A DNA stretch of 64,000 nt from Terebella lapidaria (taxonomy: Eukaryota; Annelida; Polychaeta; Terebellida; Terebellidae), in contig OX424560.1 of the NCBI GenBank assembly GCA_949152475.1, positions 2,728,001 through 2,792,000 of the forward strand, given 5' to 3'. A program made the position numbers and the translations under genes. Below the pieces are notes generated by a model. It had not been told where the DNA came from, ran no database searches, and was given only the letters and a program-made list of their open reading frames with translations. Every line of letters begins with the position of its first letter. Position 1 is the first letter of the stretch. Of the stretch, positions 57,141-64,000 are shown one piece after another.

Positions 57141-59196
57141 TGTTCACAGCTAGCATATATATATACTGTATACAGTCGCAAAGTCGATAAAATAAATATC
57201 TCTTCATAACTGAGATCCGCCGTTGCATCTAGATCCGCCTCAAATGTGGCAGAGAGCACGTGCGACGTTTAGCACTCATTGATTGAACCTGAGACTGAGT
57301 GAGGCTGGGCTGGCAACGTAACCACGGCACGGGTGATGTATTCTAGCATCATCATGTTTCATACATTGGGGGTAAAGCCCCCAAACCCCCTAAACTAGAA
57401 AACTTTATCGAGATCTTTCACTTACCTTAAATTTTCTACCATAATCGTAACAAACGGAGCTTGAAAATCACACGCTTCTGAAATCAGAACAAGACTAGCG
57501 CCAAGTGACGCACGCGACTGGATCTACCTTGACCTTTGTTGTTGCTAGGGGCGTGGTGCAATGACGCGATATGATTGGTTCCTATGCGAAAGTTATATAC
57601 GCATAAAGATGACGTCATTCAATACGGTGCACAATACAGTTATAGCATTGCAAAAGCGACATTGCAATGAAAGACATATTGAAAAATATACTGAATGAGC
57701 TGTTGCGACCATATTATCGTAATCAAAAGTAAGTGTATGAATCACACTACAAAAATTTATGTGAATATGGGTCGTAGATTGGGGGGTAAACCCCCAAACC
57801 CCCCTAACCTACACAACTATCCAGACGGCTTCAGCCAAAATGCAGTATTAGCTGCGCCATATTTGGGTCCTCCATGGCTCCATGGATTTGTGAATACACT
57901 ACCAAACATGGCGCCTAGCCGCTTCGCGGCTAGCGATGTTGGTAAAAACATGTTTTAAATTTTTTTGATTGAACCGTTTTTGCTGATTTGGCGGCCATTT
58001 TTGACGAAAAATTGCCAATTTTGGACTTTGGTGGCCATTTTCTCAAAAACTGTCTGATCAGTTTTGAGATTTTTGTATCAAAACATTCCTCTCATGTACC
58101 TCTATGACATGTATAGGTTTCGTTGCCCTTGAATCGCCGGTCCGCGTGTGGCGGCCATTTTGATTTTTTGACGGGTCGGCGAAAAAAAATTTTCTGTCCC
58201 AAATCAAGTCACTATTCGTTTTGAGCCATTTCCAGCAAAAAAAAAATTTTCTTGACCAATGGAAATTTTTTTGGACTTGGAAAATTTCACCCAATTTTTC
58301 CTTCATAATGGGAGATATGCAGAGTAATCTCATAGAACACTTCAAGATAGAGCCTAAGTATTGGCACATTCAAACGGGAAATCATATATTACGGTTTGAT
58401 TGGTGACCTTAAATTTGACCTTCAATGACCTTGAAAGGTCAAAACGACCTTTTTTGTCGAAAAAAAACGATGAATTTTGCTTTTGGTGGTCATTTTATCG
58501 AAATCTATTCAGACAGTTTTCCTCAAAAACATGTATAGGATTATCCTTATGTACGTTTGTGATGTGTATAAGTTTTGTTGCCTTTGAATCGACTATCTGT
58601 GAAAATTTGTCATTAACAAAAAAAATCTTTCAAGATGTAACTTGATTTCGTATTATAGTCCATACAGAAAATGTGTTTCTATCAACATTTACGAAGATGT
58701 TTTAACATATTGATTTTAACATCAGTGTAACAATTTATATGTATTCTATGCAATTCACATGATTGCCGGTAAGCTACAGCACCCTTGGTGCTATGTTTAT
58801 TAATAAGGTGTGCTAAATTGAGGAGCACGTGCTGGCAGAAGAGACGCCACGAAATTTTACAATTCACAATTTCAATTTGGTATAGCGCACTTTTACGTGG
58901 ATTTACGAGATTTAGGCGTGCAGGTTTCTTTTTTTCTTCCATGAATTTCTTAGTTAATAAAACTGACTCCATCATATCGTCATCCTCTGCCAAGACGGCA
59001 TACGTGATAGCAGCTCGGGCGTTCATCCTTCACATCGGCAAGATACTAGTAGGACCTACATCTACTGTACCCTTTACAGTGTAGGCTACCCGTATGAACG
59101 TGTAGCTTAAAGGAATTTATATGTTACCTGTACATGTCACGTCATTACGTTCTATGACGTTTTTCTACCCGTACCCGTACCCGTAAAAAGGGTAGC
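57141..59196. other. Intergenic, repeat-rich; no gene seen
   Basis: Two direct G-rich/C-rich phrases with GGGGGTAAAGCCCCCAAACC-like sequence (about 57366-57398 and 57778-57808). A diverged direct repeat of about 458-bp period follows (58040-58660; GTTGCC...TTGAATCG at 58118 and 58576). No coding signal. Confidence 0.5.
58040..58660. repeat. Diverged tandem repeat, period about 458 bp
   Basis: TTTGGTGG(C/T)CATTTT..., CATGTATAGG and GTTGCC(C/T)TTGAATCG recur in order twice. The 58110-58225 part also has the inverted dispersed copy at 23410-23530. Confidence 0.65.
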
Positions 59197-59294
59197 TTAA
59201 AGGGCCATGGACATGATATTTGATGTGATTATTAAATTGTTCTACATGCAATAGTATTCATATATATATGCATACAGATGGGAATAGAGCCATT

Positions 59295-59524
59295 CAGAGC
59301 CGTCTAGTAAGAGAGTTACGACAATGACGTGATAGGCGCCATTTTTTGTCCAATCACGTTTGACGGAAAACAACAATACCCCACACAAAGCTCCATTTAT
59401 ATCATGAATACATCGGGCTGAAAGGTCGTTTCAGCCGATGCAAAGCTTCTTTTGGACAAAAAATGGCGAATCACGCTAAAATCTCGAACGGTCATTGTCA
59501 CAACTCTCTTACTAGACGGCTCTG
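59295..59524. mobile_element. hAT-type MITE (230 bp), nested
   Basis: Terminal inverted repeats CAGAGCCGTCTAGTAAGAGA... of about 33 bp with two mismatches, 8-bp target duplication gagccatt (59287-59294 and 59525-59532). CAG-ends plus an 8-bp duplication are the hAT signature. A further inner inverted pair (GGCGCCATTTTTTGTCCA) makes it a near-complete hairpin. No coding. Confidence 0.88.
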
Positions 59525-60517
59525 GAGCCATTCTAAAGACACAGATGAGATCTACAGCGGTCAGAAGACCGATATTCCAGGTGGAGAGCGGTCAGCATAT
59601 TTTTACGTAAAATGACGTTTCTGACGTCACGGGGGAAAAGATTCTCTGTACAGAATCTTTGACGCTGGGAGCGGTTGCAATTTTGTATTGGGCAAAGCAC
59701 TGAAGAACGGGGTTAGGGCGTGGGTGTGGAGGGAAGAGGGGGGGGGGGGGGGTATCACGAAGATGTGTTTCAAGCTGAAATGGGGGCGGGAAGGCACAAG
59801 GTACAAGATTTAATCAGGATCTAATTCACACCAGTTGTACAATGTTTCGCTAGAGCTGAACATGCATGCCAGGTAGGCCTACAAATGGAAGACAAAATAC
59901 AAAGTAGAAATTATGAATACGATACGGTAAACTATCACACATGCATCCAATATTTATAGTGAGGGACATGGGGGATCAGCACGTAACCCCCCCCCCCCAC
60001 ACACACACACACCCTTGTCCCCGGAAGGTGAAAAGGCAGACAGGATAAACCGTGATGTGATCTTGCGGGAGGGGTGGGGTGGGGTGGGTGTGGTAAATAG
60101 ATATATATGAATGTGTCCGATATTATTTTAACACTGGTATAATTACACTATTTTTTCGATGTGCCAGCGATTAGACAAATGATTGACTTGTTTGCTGGTG
60201 GAAATATACATGGAATGCTAAGCCTACTCTGTGATCAGGCATGATGGTTATACTGTAGAATGGTATGCCACACGGTTTCGAGAAATCTCGTTGTGAGGTC
60301 TATAAGTTAATTATTTGCTTTCTTCTACATTTATAAATTGGAAAGCAATACAATAGCAATCGATATTCAGTTCATACGCATTACCTATATATAACAAGAA
60401 CTACCAACCTCCGTATAAAGATATAGGTGTGTTGTAGCTTGCATATTAAATCGGATTCATGACAGTAAGAACTCTGATATTGTGCGTTTAGGCCAACGCA
60501 TCCCCTCCTTCCCCTTC

Positions 60518-61334
60518 CAGGGCCAGATTAACGTAGGGGCTATTGGGGCTGCATCCCCGGGCCCATAGGCCCAGCAAGAAAAATAGGCCCCAATTCTCAC
60601 AAATATGATGCACAGTTTTGTTTAAACTACACAGTTCAACTGCACAGTTTTTTTAAAACTTGGGTCCTATTTTTGCGAGTGCTTATTCGTCCCTTTTACT
60701 CACTCATAGGCCTATCGTAAGCCGCAGATTGAAACCGTGGGAACCTATATTTTTCTGCGGGTGCTAGTGTGTCTCTTTTTCACACAGATGGGTTCAGGCC
60801 TACAGAAGGTCTCCATGATAGGCCTCCATGATAGGCCTACACCTGCCATCAACAGATCTGCACACAAAAGGCTGAAAAGTACATATGTATGATCATAAAA
60901 TAAAAATTGATTACATCGAAAATTTGTGTTTCGCGTTTATAATAAACAACTGCATATACTACAATATGTTAGATTTTTTATTCTGAAAAATATCATTGAT
61001 TTTTTAGGGAGTCAACTTCAATAATTATTCGGAATCCTCGATACATTTACAAAATTTGAAATCTAACGGATTTACAATAATCGATCTAGGCCAAATTACT
61101 TTTTCAGTCCTTTCACTCTTTAGTGGAAAAAAAGCTCAAAATTCGAATCCGATTTGAATGTCCAAATATCGCATAAATTCTTCCTCAGATTCACGCCAAA
61201 CTGCTCAACTCACAAAACAAACAAGCCATTTTTTCTCGCGGGGCATACGGCGCCCCCCGAACCCCCAGGCCGAATAGATTTAAACCCATTTATATTTCCA
61301 GCCCCAGGCCCCTCTGTCCTTTAATCCGCCCCTG
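60518..61334. mobile_element. hAT-type non-autonomous element (817 bp), nested
   Basis: The left end CAGGGCCAGATTAA and right end TTTAATCCGCCCCTG are imperfect inverted repeats of the CAGGGGCGGATTAA type common in animal hATs. The 8-bp target duplication tccccttc (60510-60517 and 61335-61342) is perfect. No transposase frame in the 817 bp. Confidence 0.9.
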
Positions 61335-62864
61335 TCCCCTTCTGGTTCGACCCACCAACCCATCATTGTCATGTAAGGCCATGTCCGTAGTTTCTGGTGT
61401 TCGTTTCGATAATTATACACAATTCACGTAGGCAACTCATATTGTTGAAATTCTGTCACACCGTTTTTCTACAACATGTCAGCCAAAAACTGAAAGCTCA
61501 GGGATCGATTCCCGTTTAGAAGCATACTGTGTACTAGAAGCATAAGAAGACGTTGGAGTGTAGCCTTTTTCACACAAAAATGCTGCTCTCAAAGGATTGC
61601 ACCATTTAACCCAAATTAACCAGAAAATCGAGTGTGGACTCAGGAGTCAGGAGGACCGGTGATTTTGGGCACGCCCAGAGGCCCCATAAGCAGCTGAAGC
61701 CTCATTCGTTAAATGCGCAGGAGCATTCTGTGACGCTCCCGATTTAAATTTTGAACTTCTCAGACAATGCGTTTTTTTATGCAAATTATCTTAATTCAAC
61801 ATGACGTTCCAGATCTAGACACTCTTAACTTGATTTTTAGATCATTCATTTCGAGGGATTTTTGAACAACATTCTTCTTAGGTGGCGGGCAGCAGAAGTA
61901 TATGAGGATTTATGTCTATATATATATTTGCAATTTTTTTTAACAGGAAAATCACACTGTTCAATATACTGTAACGTATTGGATATGTTTGTTTTACGGC
62001 AACAATTGATATTTTTTTCAAGAATAACCCGCGTCTACCCCCACCCCCATTCCCGTACACGGCCACTGCGCATGAATGTGGCGGGCTCATTGGCTTTCAT
62101 CAGGATTCAAGATTTTGGGAGAGAGGGAGGGGGGAATTATTGGCAGAATATCATCGTATGCGTGATCGTATTCCGATTCAACGACAGCGAAAATCTGCGT
62201 TAAAAAGTTCTCTGAAAAATGGCGCCCGCCTGGACCTAGTCGGCCTGTGCGGTAATAGGCCTACGGCTCTGATAATGCTAGCTTTTTTTAGCTGAAAGAA
62301 TTACATCGCCGTTTGCTTCCCAGGTGAAGTAGGCCTGTCAAAAATATTGGCATACGTTTGTCAAGTTTCATCACGATACGTTTCAGTATATTGCTAAACT
62401 ACAGACAAAAGCTATTGAGCATATGTAGGCCTGTGTAAACTGGCTATGCCATGGATCATTCGGAAAGTAGAAAAGGCTGGCACCTTCCCGATGTGTAGAA
62501 CCTTCGCCGACAATACGGTTACCCATGCTGCATATAATTATAAAATTCCCATACCTAAATATATGATATAAATGGTACAGTAGTGATGAATGGAATCTCT
62601 CCAAAAACCCGCAATTACAAAAAAAGTTGGCAGTGTATAAAACAACCACCTGCAAACGACAAACGTCTTTACCAGCGCGGTCGTTCCCCCGTGACGTCAC
62701 AGATCATGAAGAACGTAAAATGCCAATCATCTCTCGCAACGGCTCTCAGGTCAATTCTGGACAATCCGAGCCCTTATTGATACCATTCCTGTTGTCTACA
62801 TACTCAGTAGATGCTTAACTTCATTATTAAAACAAGTCACTTTTTCGTGTCCATGGCCCTTTAA

Positions 62865-64000
62865 ACTCCCTTATATCTACACAGGTTTGAGTCCGAAAAC
62901 GCAGTTCAGTTGACCTTTGTACTCTTCTTACTTCAAACAGTTCAACCCAAAGAGGTCTTGTTGAGTCATTGTACACAATACTGTGCCCAGTGGTGAAAAG
63001 TTAGCAAGGCAAAAAATTCAGCTGGCGAATCATGTCTCGTTAACGAAATTTTTAACCTCTCAAATTAATTAAAATGAAGAATGCTTTTAACACCGTCTCT
63101 GGTCCATTCAAAGCACTTTCAGAACAATTGTACGGGCGGTGTAGCATTGGTGTTGTTTCTATCAACCATCTCGGGAAATTATGTTCCACCATTTTCAGAG
63201 AAAGCTGTTGAGTATTGTTGGAACGTGGGTAGCAAGATGTTTTTAATTAATGGGTATTCAAGAACTACGGAAGCCCGTAGAGGCCAGAAAATGAAAGGTG
63301 TGAAAATATATTTATCTGGCGGCCGCCACATAATTATCTGGCGGCCGCCACTTAATTATCTGGCGGCCGCCACTTAATTATCTGGCGGCCGCCACTTAAT
63401 TATCTGGCGGCCGCCACATAATTATCTGGCGGCCGCCACATAATTATATGTAGGACGTGGCTTGAAATATGAGGAGATTCTTGTAAAGCAATATACATAT
63501 AGCTAATTAGGCCCTAGTATCCAAATAAAAGTCGTGACATACTATATTAATGACTATACTGTTTTTAATGAGATAATGATATATTGGGTATTGTGGGGAG
63601 GGAGGGTTGGTTGTTGACATGCAAATTATTCAACAAAACTTAACTTTCACACTTAGCATTATATAGGGATCATCAATGAATTCATGTTATTTGTTGTGGC
63701 CATGGCAACTGGGCCCTCTGCAATTATGGTTGCTACCATCGATATATAGGTTAAAGGAAACAAATAAAAACAGTGCATATTCGATGGTGGTGACAAATAT
63801 TCGTCAAATTATCTTATTAATATTGTGTGTTCCTTCTTTTCTTAGTGTTTCTCCCCTATGGATTATGTATTGAAAGTTGCCCTATGGTCCATAATACCAA
63901 TCAATGACATGAAAATATGTACATTTCATCCCCCAAACAAATATTCGTTAATTTTATTGAGGTATCTCGGGCCATATATGTTACAATATAAATCGGCATT
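62865..64000. other. Intergenic, no gene seen
   Basis: Short frames only. The one notable structure is the 22-bp GC-rich minisatellite at 63316-63440. Confidence 0.5.
63316..63440. repeat. 22-bp minisatellite with six GGCGGCCGCC palindromes
   Basis: Six copies of CTGGCGGCCGCCAC + (A/T)TAATTAT. Each copy has a GGCGGCCGCC palindrome (containing the rare 8-mer GCGGCCGC) separated by the AT-palindromic TTAATTA. Nearly identical copies suggest recent expansion. Confidence 0.92.

Larger units (their letters stand above)
59201..62860. mobile_element. TTAA-target DNA element (3.66 kb), with two nested hAT insertions
   Basis: Starts AGGGCCATGGACATGA and ends with the complement of AGGGCCATGGACACGA, flanked by TTAA at 59197-59200 and 62861-62864. 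Inner inverted similarity includes TGACGTCACGGGGGAA at about 59628 against its complement at about 62685. TTAA targets are typical of piggyBac and Kolobok elements; no transposase frame is seen, so it is non-autonomous or gutted. An empty version of the target lies at 51666-51690. Without the nested hATs it is about 2.6 kb. Confidence 0.78.

Noticed and set aside
57695-57958. 87-codon frame with PNPPNLHNYPDG and PSRFAASD
   Set aside because: It covers a repeated C-rich phrase and a small palindrome (CCGCTTCGCGG), and looks like repeat sequence rather than a gene.
63081-63377. 98-codon plus-strand frame reaching into the 22-bp minisatellite
   Set aside because: The end is repeat-derived, there is no domain, and there are no splice borders or transcript signals.
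1-64000. tRNA or rRNA genes
   Set aside because: No A-box/B-box pair or cloverleaf was recognised. GGTTCGAAC-like strings (for example near 28183) lie in coding or repeat sequence without a partner box.

Overview
This window looks like nuclear DNA of a marine invertebrate. The likeliest source is a lophotrochozoan, and a gastropod-like mollusc is my best guess. It is AT-rich, genes are split by introns with GT/AG borders, polyadenylation signals are AATAAA, and most of the sequence is repeats of types common in molluscs: Penelope-like and non-LTR reverse transcriptases, hAT and TTAA-target DNA elements, a Crypton-type tyrosine recombinase and minisatellites. I see no operons, Shine-Dalgarno sites or other bacterial features. 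The species assignment is inference.

Layout. (1) 1-21165: a head-to-tail array of five diverged copies of a kilobase-scale unit (basic period about 3.07 kb, grown to 6-7 kb by insertions). Units 2 and 3 carry insertions: a four-copy 339-bp tandem array studded with RFX X-box-like palindromes, an antisense Penelope-like 3' fragment, and a solo LTR with a Penelope-like fragment inside it. (2) 21160-22276: a longer, 5'-truncated Penelope-like reverse transcriptase. (3) 22.3-31 kb: mostly unannotatable DNA around one intact minus-strand ORF of 587 aa, a Crypton/DUF3504-type tyrosine recombinase with all catalytic residues and flanked by 19-bp inverted repeats. (4) 31-44.5 kb: nested and foldback elements (a 529-bp TIR element with a paralogous empty site, a pair of 430-bp inverted repeats, a 1.1-kb foldback element with palindromic subterminal arrays), a 5'-truncated LINE, and a 1.37-kb tandem duplication rich in a 28-bp minisatellite. 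(5) 44514-50582 (+): the one host gene I can model completely, 13 coding exons giving a 1111-aa secreted protein with five von Willebrand factor A domains and three EGF domains. (6) 50.6-64 kb: sparse DNA with a second LINE (single frameshift), a 3.66-kb TTAA-flanked element containing two nested hAT elements, and a 22-bp GC-rich minisatellite.

How it works together. The VWA-EGF gene is probably an extracellular matrix or shell/hemolymph adhesion protein: signal peptide, intact MIDAS metal sites, and modules joined by phase-1 introns. The other protein-coding signal is transposon-derived. The nested insertions and paralogous empty sites let several element borders be set to the base, which is the most checkable result here.
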